A stretch of DNA of 34,558 bases from a virus. This document shows positions 1-6,448 of this stretch, piece by piece. The notes under the pieces were generated by a model. The model made no database searches. It was not told the origin of the DNA and saw nothing but the letters and a program-made list of their open reading frames with translations. The translations under genes were made by a program, and so were the position numbers. Numbering within the stretch: position 1 is the first letter of the stretch; every line of letters begins with the position of its first letter. Location: positions 1 to 34,558 of the IMG/VR virus record IMGVR_UViG_3300028676_000016; one strand, given 5' to 3'.

Positions 1-134
1 ATATAATACATATGAATAATAAAATATATCAAAAGCTATACAATAAAATAACCATTTTATGACTTATTTCATTTTTAGAATGAGGCTATCACTAGGCTTG
101 AAGAATTAGTTTTCGTAATAAATATTATGTTAAC

Positions 135-163
135 TTGACTTATGCTAGAACTTAATTCATAAT
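135..163 (+). promoter_or_regulatory. Putative sigma-A promoter for the lysis genes
   Basis: TTGACT at 135-140 and CATAAT at 158-163 are separated by exactly 17 bp. It lies about 140 bp upstream of the first gene (300), and the hairpin at 204-232 sits between promoter and gene, so any transcript would pass through that hairpin first. Seen in sequence; activity is inferred. Confidence 0.5.
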
Positions 164-203
164 TTATCTATTAACTCAAAAATCAATAAGAAAAGCTAAT
201 TTT

Positions 204-240
204 AAGGGTTTGAATGAAAATTTCAAGCCTTTTTATTATG
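204..240 (+). terminator. Leader hairpin with T-tract (terminator or attenuator)
   Basis: Arms 204-214 and 222-232 pair over 11 bp with two G-T wobbles and a 7-nt loop, followed by a T-run and then ATTATG. This is the form of an intrinsic terminator, but it lies between a promoter (135-163) and the gene at 300. It could therefore be an attenuator, or the end of a transcript entering from the left. Three further hairpins of this window (2669, 2964, 11282) also run into a T-run followed by ATTATG. Confidence 0.55.
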
Positions 241-299
241 TAAAAAATTAAATAAATTTAAAGTTATGCCACTTAAAAGGCAAAAAGGAGACGATATTA

Positions 300-1181
300 A
301 TGGATAATACAACAACACAACAAATTATCAATTTTATTTCAGACAACTATGGTTATATTACTGGTCTTGGAATTTCAATTTATGGAGTTATAAAAACTAA
401 GATATTTCCTTTAATCAAAGAATTTATAACTGTAAAAAATAGTTTAATTAAAGATGAGAAAACTCGTACATTAGTAGAATCAGCAGAACAAAAAGTAAAA
501 GATTTATTAGAGATAACTATGAGTGCAATCGAAAAAACAACTAAAGAAGAAATTGTAAACAAAATTGCAAATGGTGAACTTACAAAAGATAGTTTATCTA
601 CATTACCATCAACTGTTATTAATAAAGTTAAAAATCAATTAAGTAATTCCTATAAAGAGACATTAAAAAGTGAATATGGAGATGTTGAAGATTACTTAGC
701 TACAAAAGCACAATATTTGTATGATAAGTACAAGAATGATGAGACTTCCGTTATTGGTACTGTTAAAGTTTCAGACGTAGCAAACGTTGTTACTAATGTT
801 ATAGGTACAACTGATGTTGCAAGCAAGACTACTGAATTATTGGATAAATTAAAAGATGTAGCAGAACAAAAAGTTGCTGATAATAATATTGTAAGTACAG
901 AAAATATTATTACTACTGAAACAATAGTTGAGGACAATGTACAAGCTAGTGAGGAAGTTAAGGTGGCAGAGAATGTTGATTCTAATGCTAGTGGTGTTAC
1001 TACCCAAGCAGAAGTTATTAATTCAAGTTCAGTTCCATCAATTGATGAAGTTGTAGAGCAAAAATCTACTACTGAAACTACTACAGTAGATGTTGATGCG
1101 TTACAAAAAGAATTAGCAGAAACAAAGGCAAAATTAGAAGCACTTCAATCAACTTCAACTAATAATTCAGTAACAGTATAA
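300..1181 (+). CDS. Hypothetical protein upstream of endolysin, possible holin-like/lysis-associated
   Basis: A 293-residue protein started by ATG with AAGGAG 9 nt upstream. The first ~40 residues contain a weakly hydrophobic segment (about residues 18-37, rich in Gly, Ile and Tyr). After this comes a long charged helical region (40-150) and a Val/Thr/Glu-rich low-complexity tail that ends in a short coiled coil (about 265-285). One N-terminal membrane-like segment followed by a helical body resembles LL-H-type phage holins, and the gene is 19 bp upstream of the endolysin, which fits a lysis role. It is much longer than usual holins and the segment is only marginally hydrophobic, so a virion-associated function is equally possible. 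I do not recognise the family with confidence. Confidence 0.4.
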   Translation: MDNTTTQQIINFISDNYGYITGLGISIYGVIKTKIFPLIKEFITVKNSLIKDEKTRTLVESAEQKVKDLLEITMSAIEKTTKEEIVNKIANGELTKDSLSTLPSTVINKVKNQLSNSYKETLKSEYGDVEDYLATKAQYLYDKYKNDETSVIGTVKVSDVANVVTNVIGTTDVASKTTELLDKLKDVAEQKVADNNIVSTENIITTETIVEDNVQASEEVKVAENVDSNASGVTTQAEVINSSSVPSIDEVVEQKSTTETTTVDVDALQKELAETKAKLEALQSTSTNNSVTV

Positions 1182-1200
1182 AAATAGGAGATGATATAAT

Positions 1201-2649
1201 ATGTTAGAAATTCAACAACAAATTATAAGTTATAATAAAACCTCAAGAAGTTCACAACCAATTTATATAGTTATTCATGATACTGGTTCTCCAAGCTCTA
1301 CTGCACAAAACAATCATGATTATTTTGCAGGTGGAAATCGTGGTGCTTCAGCAGACTTCTTTGTAGATTCAGATAATATAATTCAAATTATTGATACGGA
1401 CTCAAATTACAGTTGGGCAGTAGGTGACGGGAAAGGTGTATATGGTATTACTAATGCTAATTCTGTCTCTATAGAAATGTGTATAGGTTCAGATAGTACG
1501 CCTACAGAAACTACAATATCTAATACTGTTAATTTAACAAGATATTTAATGAGTAAATATGGAATAGGTATTGACAATGTAGTGAGACACTATGATTGTA
1601 GCCACAAGATTTGTCCGAACTGTTTTAGTGATAATAGTTGGTCTGCTTGGTATGAATTTAAAGAAAAAGTAACCAATGGTTCTTCAAACAAATTAGGATG
1701 GAATCAAAATGCTACTGGATGGTTTTATTGTACTGATATAGACAATGGATATTACTATAAGGGTGAATGGAAACAAATTGAAGGAGAATGGTATTCATTT
1801 GATTCTGATGGATATGCGAGATGTAGTAAATGGATTTTAGATAATAGTAATTATTATTATCTTGATGAGAATTGTGCAATGGTAAGTTATAAATGGGTAC
1901 AATATAACAATCAATGGTATTATTTAAAATCTGATGGAAAAATGGCTATAGGCTGGGTTCAAGATAGTTCTAATAAATGGCATTATTGTGATGAAAATGG
2001 AGTAATGCAAACAGGTTGGATTGAATTAGATAAAAAATGGTATTACTTAGGAACAGATGGTGCAATGTATGAAAAGGGGACATATACTATTGATAATAAA
2101 TCATATGATTTTGATAGTTCTGGTGTAATGATTGATAATACAGTTACTACGCCATCAACTTTAACTGCAAGTTCAACAACTAGTGTAGTATCAACGGATT
2201 TGTTTAACTTTGTAAAATTTTTTGAAGGATGCTATTTAACTTCCTATCTTTGCCCATCGAATGTGTTAACCATAGGAATAGGATGTACTAATACTAAATG
2301 GACTAGTTTAGGAACTATAGCTGAATCACAAGCCATAGAAGCATTTAATGAAGATATGAAAACTTTTGCTGATGGAGTAGATAAATTAGTTAGTAGTGCT
2401 GGAATTTCTTTAAATACAACACAACGTGAAAGTTTAATCAGCTTTTCATTTAACGTAGGTTTAGGTGCGTTAGCATCAAGCACTTTATGGTCTAATATCT
2501 GTAAAGGAGTTACCAATGCAGAAACTATAATTGAGAACTTTGGAAGATGGGTAAAAAGTAGTGACGGAAGCACTTTAGCGGGTTTGGTTAAACGTAGAAA
2601 ATATGAGGCGAATTTATACTTAACAGGTAGTTATTCAACAGGTGAGTAA
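1201..2649 (+). CDS. Endolysin: N-acetylmuramoyl-L-alanine amidase, wall-binding repeats, GH24 lysozyme
   Basis: A 482-residue peptidoglycan hydrolase with two catalytic domains. Residues ~18-150 are an Amidase_2 (T7 lysozyme-like) domain with zinc ligands His26, His130 and Cys138 and the DCSHKICP motif. Residues ~165-313 are glucan/choline-binding-type repeats rich in Trp-Tyr and G-W, which should anchor the enzyme to wall polymers. A Ser/Thr-rich linker (~314-333) leads to a C-terminal T4-like lysozyme domain (~334-478). That domain has the E-x8-C-x5-T catalytic pattern (Glu342, Cys351, Thr357), the C variant of the family's E-x8-D/C-x5-T motif. No signal peptide is visible, so release should depend on a holin. 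Its start has AGGAGATG 6-8 nt upstream. Two different muralytic domains flanking the binding repeats is the unusual point. Confidence 0.93.
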   Translation: MLEIQQQIISYNKTSRSSQPIYIVIHDTGSPSSTAQNNHDYFAGGNRGASADFFVDSDNIIQIIDTDSNYSWAVGDGKGVYGITNANSVSIEMCIGSDSTPTETTISNTVNLTRYLMSKYGIGIDNVVRHYDCSHKICPNCFSDNSWSAWYEFKEKVTNGSSNKLGWNQNATGWFYCTDIDNGYYYKGEWKQIEGEWYSFDSDGYARCSKWILDNSNYYYLDENCAMVSYKWVQYNNQWYYLKSDGKMAIGWVQDSSNKWHYCDENGVMQTGWIELDKKWYYLGTDGAMYEKGTYTIDNKSYDFDSSGVMIDNTVTTPSTLTASSTTSVVSTDLFNFVKFFEGCYLTSYLCPSNVLTIGIGCTNTKWTSLGTIAESQAIEAFNEDMKTFADGVDKLVSSAGISLNTTQRESLISFSFNVGLGALASSTLWSNICKGVTNAETIIENFGRWVKSSDGSTLAGLVKRRKYEANLYLTGSYSTGE

Positions 2650-2668
2650 CCAATAAATTAAAATTATT

Positions 2669-2704
2669 AAGAGTAGTCATTAGTTTGGTTACTCTTTTAT
2701 TATG
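2669..2704 (+). terminator. Hairpin after endolysin followed by TTTTATTATG
   Basis: Arms 2669-2676 (AAGAGTAG) and 2689-2696 (TTACTCTT) pair over 8 bp with one wobble, followed by TTATTATG. It starts 20 bp after the endolysin stop codon, so it probably terminates the lysis transcript. The ATTATG tail is shared with other leader hairpins in the window. Confidence 0.6.
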
Positions 2705-2741
2705 TTCAAAATTAAAAAAAGATAAATTAAGGAGTGATAAA

Positions 2742-2930
2742 ATGTCAAATGAAAAAATTTATTATTGTAAAGATAAAGAATGTAACCATAAATTAATTAA
2801 ATATAAAGATACCTATATTTGTATGGAATGTAAAAGTGCATATAAATTAATAGATAACTCAGAAGATTTGATTATCGATGACATTGTTATCTCTTTAGGA
2901 AAGTTAGAAATATTGGTAAGGATAAATTAA
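2742..2930 (+). CDS. Small putative zinc-ribbon protein
   Basis: A 62-residue protein. The start at 2742 is chosen because AAGGAGTG lies 5-7 nt upstream; a longer in-frame TTG start at 2685 would fall inside the preceding hairpin. The N-terminal half has two cysteine pairs, a C-x4-C and a C-x2-C about 16 residues apart, which would form one zinc ribbon. The C-terminal half is short and hydrophobic-acidic with no recognisable domain. It lies alone between two hairpins. Function unknown; a small regulator is a guess from the zinc ribbon only. Confidence 0.6.
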   Translation: MSNEKIYYCKDKECNHKLIKYKDTYICMECKSAYKLIDNSEDLIIDDIVISLGKLEILVRIN

Positions 2931-2963
2931 AGTACGTAGAATTAAGAATTTATCTTGAAATTG

Positions 2964-3001
2964 AAAGGCTTAGGGATTATTCTCTAGGTCTTTTTAATTA
3001 T
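2964..3001 (+). terminator. 12-bp hairpin plus T-run upstream of antirepressor
   Basis: Arms 2964-2975 and 2982-2993 pair over 12 bp (wobbles included) with a 6-nt loop, followed by TTTTTAATTATG. It ends the short transcript of the zinc-ribbon gene, or attenuates reading into the antirepressor gene. Confidence 0.6.
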
Positions 3002-3014
3002 GTTCAACTTTAAC

Positions 3015-3038
3015 CACGCTCCTTCATTTAAAGGAGTG
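3015..3038 (+). other. Hairpin hiding an AAAGGAG sequence in the antirepressor leader
   Basis: CTCCTT (3019-3024) pairs with AAGGAG (3031-3036) across a 6-nt loop. The AAAGGAGTG is a perfect Shine-Dalgarno-like sequence but is not at a useful distance from any long gene; only a 14-codon ORF (ATG at 3056, about 19 nt away) follows. It could be a leader-peptide control element or chance. Seen in sequence; role unknown. Confidence 0.3.
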
Positions 3039-3118
3039 ACACTGAATTTATTTTAATGGAGTTCATCTATAGGTGGATTACTAAAAATAAATTATATTAA
3101 GAAAGGTGGATGTTAGAT

Positions 3119-3952
3119 ATGAAACTAACTAAAAACAATTTAACAAAGAAATTAGGAATAAAGGATAATGAGGTAATAGAATTAATAACAACTTATAATA
3201 ACTTATTACCAATATTATCAGAAGAAGGTGAAGGATTTTGTGTAAATGCAAGAGACTTACATAACCAATTATTAATAGGTAGGGATTTTTCTACTTGGAT
3301 AAAAGGTAATTTAGAATCTTTAGATATGAAAGTAGGAGAAGATTTTGACGCTTTCTTTAAAGGTGACGTGGATTTATCACAAGAAGAAATAGAAAATATG
3401 TCATCACAACAAAGAAGTAGACAAGGTATTTCAACAGAATATAATCTTACTTTAGAATGTGCAAAACAACTAGCTATGGTTATAGGAGCAATGCCAAAAA
3501 CAAACAAAGAGACAAAAGAACTAAGCAAGATTACAAGAATATATTTTATAGAAGTTGAAAGAATATTAAAGATGGCAGTCAAATGGGAATTAATAAGAAA
3601 ACCCGAAAAAGAAAATTATAAAATCATGTGTGAAGAACTTAAAAAGTATTTTCTTAGAAATTTTAATAAAGAACCTATGTTTTATGATTATAGTAATGAA
3701 GCTGATGCTTTAAATATGGTTTGCTTAGGTGCTAAAGCTAAAAAAATTAGAGAATATATTGACGCACAAGATAACAATACTAGAGATTGGTTAGAAATAA
3801 AATATAATACATATTTAGATAAATTACAAGATTTGAACACAATGTATCTTAAAATGAACTTTGACAAAGATAGAAGGTATGATTTGATTAAACAAGGATT
3901 TAAAGCATTGTATCCTGATGCGAGTTTCTTATTGATTTGTGGTGATAAATAA
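3119..3952 (+). CDS. antA: Phage antirepressor with AntA domain
   Basis: A 277-residue protein. The ATG at 3119 is preferred over the one at 3110 because AAAGGTGG ends 9 nt before it, whereas it abuts 3110. Residues ~42-117 match the AntA/AntB antirepressor domain: F-C-V-N-A-R-D-L-H, G-R-D-F-S-T-W-I, a short acidic insert, then T-E-Y-N-L-T-L-E-C-A-K-Q-L-A-M. The C-terminal half (~150-277) is helical and charged and probably mediates oligomerisation or repressor binding. AntA proteins counteract the phage repressor or act as DNA-binding regulators. The stop codon overlaps the next start by 1 bp, so the two genes are translationally coupled. Confidence 0.88.
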   Translation: MKLTKNNLTKKLGIKDNEVIELITTYNNLLPILSEEGEGFCVNARDLHNQLLIGRDFSTWIKGNLESLDMKVGEDFDAFFKGDVDLSQEEIENMSSQQRSRQGISTEYNLTLECAKQLAMVIGAMPKTNKETKELSKITRIYFIEVERILKMAVKWELIRKPEKENYKIMCEELKKYFLRNFNKEPMFYDYSNEADALNMVCLGAKAKKIREYIDAQDNNTRDWLEIKYNTYLDKLQDLNTMYLKMNFDKDRRYDLIKQGFKALYPDASFLLICGDK

Positions 3953-4140
3953 TGAATATAGAAAATTTAGAATTAAAAGGATATAAAAATTACAAAGAGT
4001 TATGTTTAACTTTAGATTGGGAAATAAGTGCTGGAAATACAAAGAAAAAACAGTTAAGAATATTAAGTGAACTATGTGATTTTGAAAAACAAGGAAACAA
4101 ATTTGTTGTAAAGGAAATTTGTTGTAAAGGAAATGTATGA
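3952..4140 (+). CDS. N-terminal half of a split phage regulatory protein
   Basis: A 62-residue product overlapping the antA stop by 1 bp (TAATG). The sequence (NYKELC, GNTKKKQL, GNKFVVKEI) looks like the N-terminal domain common in Firmicute phage regulatory/antirepressor-like proteins, which normally continues into a larger C-terminal domain in the same chain. Here translation stops at 4138-4140 soon after an exact 16-bp tandem duplication (4099-4130). Removing one copy joins this frame to the following ORF without a stop, giving a 377-residue protein. I therefore read it as the 5' part of one gene, split by a frameshift; whether the fragment alone works is unknown. Confidence 0.7.
   Translation: MNIENLELKGYKNYKELCLTLDWEISAGNTKKKQLRILSELCDFEKQGNKFVVKEICCKGNV
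4099..4130 (+). repeat. Exact 16-bp tandem duplication that shifts the reading frame
   Basis: The unit AAATTTGTTGTAAAGG occurs at 4099-4114 and again at 4115-4130, followed by AAAT, the start of a third copy. Sixteen is not a multiple of three, so gain or loss of one unit switches the reading frame of the surrounding gene. With one unit the sequence reads N-K-F-V-V-K-E-M-Y-D-N-K and continues in the downstream frame to 5101. Confidence 0.95.
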
Positions 4141-5101
4141 TAATAAGGATGTGTGTATGGATATGAGAGGGAAACAGGATAATAATACACCTAAGTATGT
4201 TGAGAGTATTGAATTGAATATTATTGGAGAATTACTTACTGAAGGACAAGATAACAAATATGTTGTTGGACGTGGAGTATTACTCAGAAATGTAGGTTTG
4301 ACTAATACAAACTATTCATATTGCAAAAGAAGACAAGATAAACTTGCTACATATTTAGAAGTTAAAAGGGAAGTAGTTAATGATTATTATACTTGTGTTG
4401 ATTCTATGATATTAGGTAATTTAGAAAAGGCTCTCAAGAATTTATCTAACAAAAAAGTAATACAGTTAAATAGCACATTATTGATTTGTAAAAATGTACT
4501 AACAGATGTTACATATCAACATATTACTCAAGTAGATGAATTTGATGAAGAAATAGAAATAATTAAGCCAGTTGTTCAATCTGATGTTATTTATGTTCAA
4601 GCTACAGACGAAGAAAGACATCTTATTAACGTTTCAGAAAAGAAAGTTTTAACTAATATGGGATTTGAAAAATTAACAGATGTATTCTTAAAAAATAAAT
4701 TAAAGCAATACTATGACCAATGTTATAAAGAAATAAGAAGAGAAATGAAGGACTTAAACTTTTATTTTCAAGCTTATGATATAATTTATGACTTTGATAT
4801 TTTGGCAAATGAATTAGAAAAACATGGGTATGATGATTGGAGTAAAGAACTCAAAAAAGAACAATCAGATATAATTAATAGTGGTGCTATGAATAGAATA
4901 ATGGATAATGCTGAAAAAAGAAAAGATAAAGCTACTCCTGATTTTGGTACACTATTAAAATCTGATAAAAAATATATTAGAACTCAAGATGAATATATAA
5001 CAGGTTATAATCAACTAAATAATAGTGTGATTAATGTGAATTCTAAAAATATTAAGGCTAATGTTAAGAAAGCTAAAGAAATTAAAAAGTTGAACGTTTA
5101 A
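4133..5101 (+). CDS. C-terminal part of the split phage regulatory protein
   Basis: A 322-residue frame overlapping the previous ORF by 8 bp. Its first ATG (4133) has only the duplicated GTAAAGGAA as a weak ribosome binding site, so it may be reinitiated after the upstream stop. A second candidate ATG (4157) follows AAGGATG. The region after the linker (about residues 22-80) has the pattern expected after the N-terminal domain of Firmicute phage regulators: I-E-L-N-I-I-G-E-L-L, then a conserved N-Y-S-Y-x-K. The rest is helical and lysine-rich with no catalytic motif. It is probably a DNA-binding regulator or antirepressor-like protein acting with AntA; function inferred from neighbours and fragment similarity. 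Confidence 0.65.
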   Translation: MYDNKDVCMDMRGKQDNNTPKYVESIELNIIGELLTEGQDNKYVVGRGVLLRNVGLTNTNYSYCKRRQDKLATYLEVKREVVNDYYTCVDSMILGNLEKALKNLSNKKVIQLNSTLLICKNVLTDVTYQHITQVDEFDEEIEIIKPVVQSDVIYVQATDEERHLINVSEKKVLTNMGFEKLTDVFLKNKLKQYYDQCYKEIRREMKDLNFYFQAYDIIYDFDILANELEKHGYDDWSKELKKEQSDIINSGAMNRIMDNAEKRKDKATPDFGTLLKSDKKYIRTQDEYITGYNQLNNSVINVNSKNIKANVKKAKEIKKLNV

Positions 5102-5169
5102 AGTCTGTTATATTATATATAGAAGATTCATACCATGACTATTATAATAAATTCTAAACGTTCAACTTT
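5086..5169 (+). repeat. Perfect 15-bp inverted repeat overlapping the end of the regulator gene
   Basis: Arms 5086-5100 and 5155-5169 are exact reverse complements (left arm AAAGTTGAACGTTTA), with a 54-nt AT-rich spacer. The left arm contains the last codons of the upstream gene. There is no T-run after the right arm, so it is not a classical terminator. It could be a long-range RNA stem or a protein-binding pair of sites. Confidence 0.6.
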
Positions 5170-5189
5170 AACAAAATATATAAAATAAC

Positions 5190-5345
5190 AAATAATCAAT
5201 AAGTTAATTCTATTTGTGAGTCTGAAAGACGAAACAAAAGAACAACCGATAGGGCGTTAGGTGTATTCACTAAAGTTTGGGAGTATATGAGTCTTGTAGC
5301 TAACGCTACGCTTTTCTTCCCTTACGGTCAGAGGATATAAATTTA
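5190..5345 (+). ncRNA. Candidate structured RNA upstream of a GIY-YIG-type nuclease gene
   Basis: No ORF covers 5102-5377. Within it, 5217-5335 is clearly richer in G+C than its surroundings and holds several short helices: GTCT/AGAC around 5219-5229, a bulged TTAG(G)TG/CACTAA hairpin near 5257-5273, and GTAGC-TAAC-GCTAC near 5298-5311. The left side carries the 14-mer AAAATATATAAAAT (5173-5186). Clustered helices in GC-rich sequence suggest a functional RNA or cis element, but I cannot assign it to a known class and did not compute a fold. Confidence 0.3.
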
Positions 5346-5377
5346 ATAAAATATATTATATTATGGAGTGAGTTAAA

Positions 5378-5680
5378 ATGGGATATGTTTATATAATTAA
5401 AAATGAAAATAAATCTACTGATGATAAAATTTATATAAAAATAGGGGCAAGTAAGGATTACATAAAAAGAATAAATCAAATAAAGAGTTCATTTAAGTTC
5501 AATGGTAATTTAGATGAACTTTTTTTATATAAAGTTATTGAGTGTAAATCCTATTTGCGTTTGGAGAAAATGATCCATCAAATTATGTCCAGTCGAAAAA
5601 TAACTAATGAATGGTTTCTTACGGAGGAAAGTTTCTTAGAAGGTAGAATTTCGATGGTTGATTTATCAAGATATAATTAA
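5378..5680 (+). CDS. GIY-YIG-type nuclease domain protein (T5orf172/MUG113-like)
   Basis: A 100-residue protein with GGAGTGAG upstream of the ATG. It starts G-Y-V-Y-I-I-K-N, followed by I-Y-I-K-I-G-A-S-K-D-Y-I-K-R-I-N-Q-I. This is the GIY-YIG arrangement of the compact T5orf172/MUG113 group: Tyr near residue 3-5, I-K-I-G at ~25-28, Arg at ~36. A Glu that could be the metal ligand occurs at ~66-72. Members are small nucleases found in phages and mobile elements, often selfish. Here it follows an unexplained structured stretch rather than interrupting a recognisable gene. No DNA-binding domain is visible, so it may be a minimal or truncated enzyme. Confidence 0.65.
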   Translation: MGYVYIIKNENKSTDDKIYIKIGASKDYIKRINQIKSSFKFNGNLDELFLYKVIECKSYLRLEKMIHQIMSSRKITNEWFLTEESFLEGRISMVDLSRYN

Positions 5681-5719
5681 AATAAAATATATAAAATAAC
5701 TAATAAGGAGGTTAGAGAT

Positions 5720-5923
5720 ATGTTATATAATAATGAAATAGTACAAAAATATTTAAATAAACTTGATGGAATACAATTAGATAAAAATATTAAAACTGCC
5801 TACCCGACTAAAAATATAAGAAGTATTGATAATATTGATATTCATGAAGTTGAAAGATATGTTATTGCAAATATTAAATGGGAAAATACAATTGAAATGA
5901 GTGGTTGGGGAATGTCAATATAA
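5720..5923 (+). CDS. Hypothetical protein, 67 aa
   Basis: Preceded by AATAAGGAGG 9 nt before the ATG and by an exact copy of the 14-mer AAAATATATAAAAT (5684-5697). The product is a small mixed-charge protein with no cysteine cluster, membrane segment or known motif. It is 39 bp downstream of the nuclease gene and ends just before a hairpin at 5937, so nuclease and this gene form a two-gene unit. Function unknown. Confidence 0.55.
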   Translation: MLYNNEIVQKYLNKLDGIQLDKNIKTAYPTKNIRSIDNIDIHEVERYVIANIKWENTIEMSGWGMSI

Positions 5924-5936
5924 TATATATAAAATT

Positions 5937-5967
5937 AGAGAGATTAGAAAATAAAATTCTAGTCTCT
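5937..5967 (+). terminator. Putative hairpin terminator after the nuclease unit
   Basis: AGAGAGATTAGAA (5937-5949) pairs with TTCTAGTCTCT (5957-5967), leaving two bases bulged. The T-tract is poor, so efficiency is uncertain. Confidence 0.4.
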
Positions 5968-6002
5968 ACTTATCAATTGAAAGTCAATATCAGAATAAAT
6001 CA

Positions 6003-6089
6003 TTTGTTTTGTTTGGAATTATTTTCATAAAGGCTATTAATCGTAGCTTTTAAAAGATAATTTTTGCAAAGATTATACAACAAAACAAA
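6003..6089 (+). repeat. Nested inverted repeats ahead of the tail-fibre operon
   Basis: The outer arms TTTGTTTTGTT (6003-6013) and AACAAAACAAA (6079-6089) are exact complements. They enclose a second hairpin with arms 6029-6036 and 6044-6051 (8 bp, one wobble, 7-nt loop). The right outer arm ends about 10 nt before the AAGGAGG of the next gene. The inner hairpin could be an attenuator. Confidence 0.45.
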
Positions 6090-6114
6090 TCATACACAAA
6101 AGGAGGAAATTATT

Positions 6115-6432
6115 ATGGCTAATATTTTAAAAGGAACTTTTGAAGCAACAAATTATAGTCCAAATGCCACAGTATATCAAATTACAATGACCATTGATAG
6201 TGATTTATCAGACATAAATGATATAAATTCATTACTTTGTAATAATGGATCACGTTATAAAACAATTGATGGATTAGCTTATATAAGCACAAATAGTACA
6301 TCTATAGTCTATTCACCTAATTTTTTATATATGTACAAATTTGTCGCTGAACAAGGAATATTAAATAGTTCTACAGGATACAAAGATGGTATATGGAGAT
6401 GTGTTGGAAAAAAAGGATATGTAACAACTTAG
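6115..6432 (+). CDS. Hypothetical tail-module protein
   Basis: A 105-residue protein. The start is set at 6115 because AAAAGGAGG ends 8 nt before it; the longer frame from 6064 would include the inverted-repeat arm. The sequence is rich in Ser, Thr and Asn with beta-strand character, similar in composition to the following fibre genes, and ends in an aromatic-basic segment. It is the first gene of a tightly spaced block of probable adsorption genes (17 bp to the next). No recognised domain; a small tail-associated protein is inferred from position. Confidence 0.55.
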   Translation: MANILKGTFEATNYSPNATVYQITMTIDSDLSDINDINSLLCNNGSRYKTIDGLAYISTNSTSIVYSPNFLYMYKFVAEQGILNSSTGYKDGIWRCVGKKGYVTT

Positions 6433-6448
6433 AAAGGAGGGATTTATA

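Noticed and set aside
1-130. Short ORF MNNKIYQKLYN... at the left edge
   Set aside because: Sixteen codons, no ribosome binding site; resembles other AT-rich leaders rather than a gene.
2244-2573. Open frame antisense to the endolysin
   Set aside because: Lies wholly inside the GH24 coding region, no ribosome binding site, and low-complexity composition; a shadow of the real gene.
3002-5172. Direct repeats GTTCAACTTTAAC at 3002-3014 and 5160-5172 flanking antA and the split regulator
   Set aside because: A 13-mer repeat is expected by chance many times in an AT-rich window of this size; no target-site or transposase evidence.
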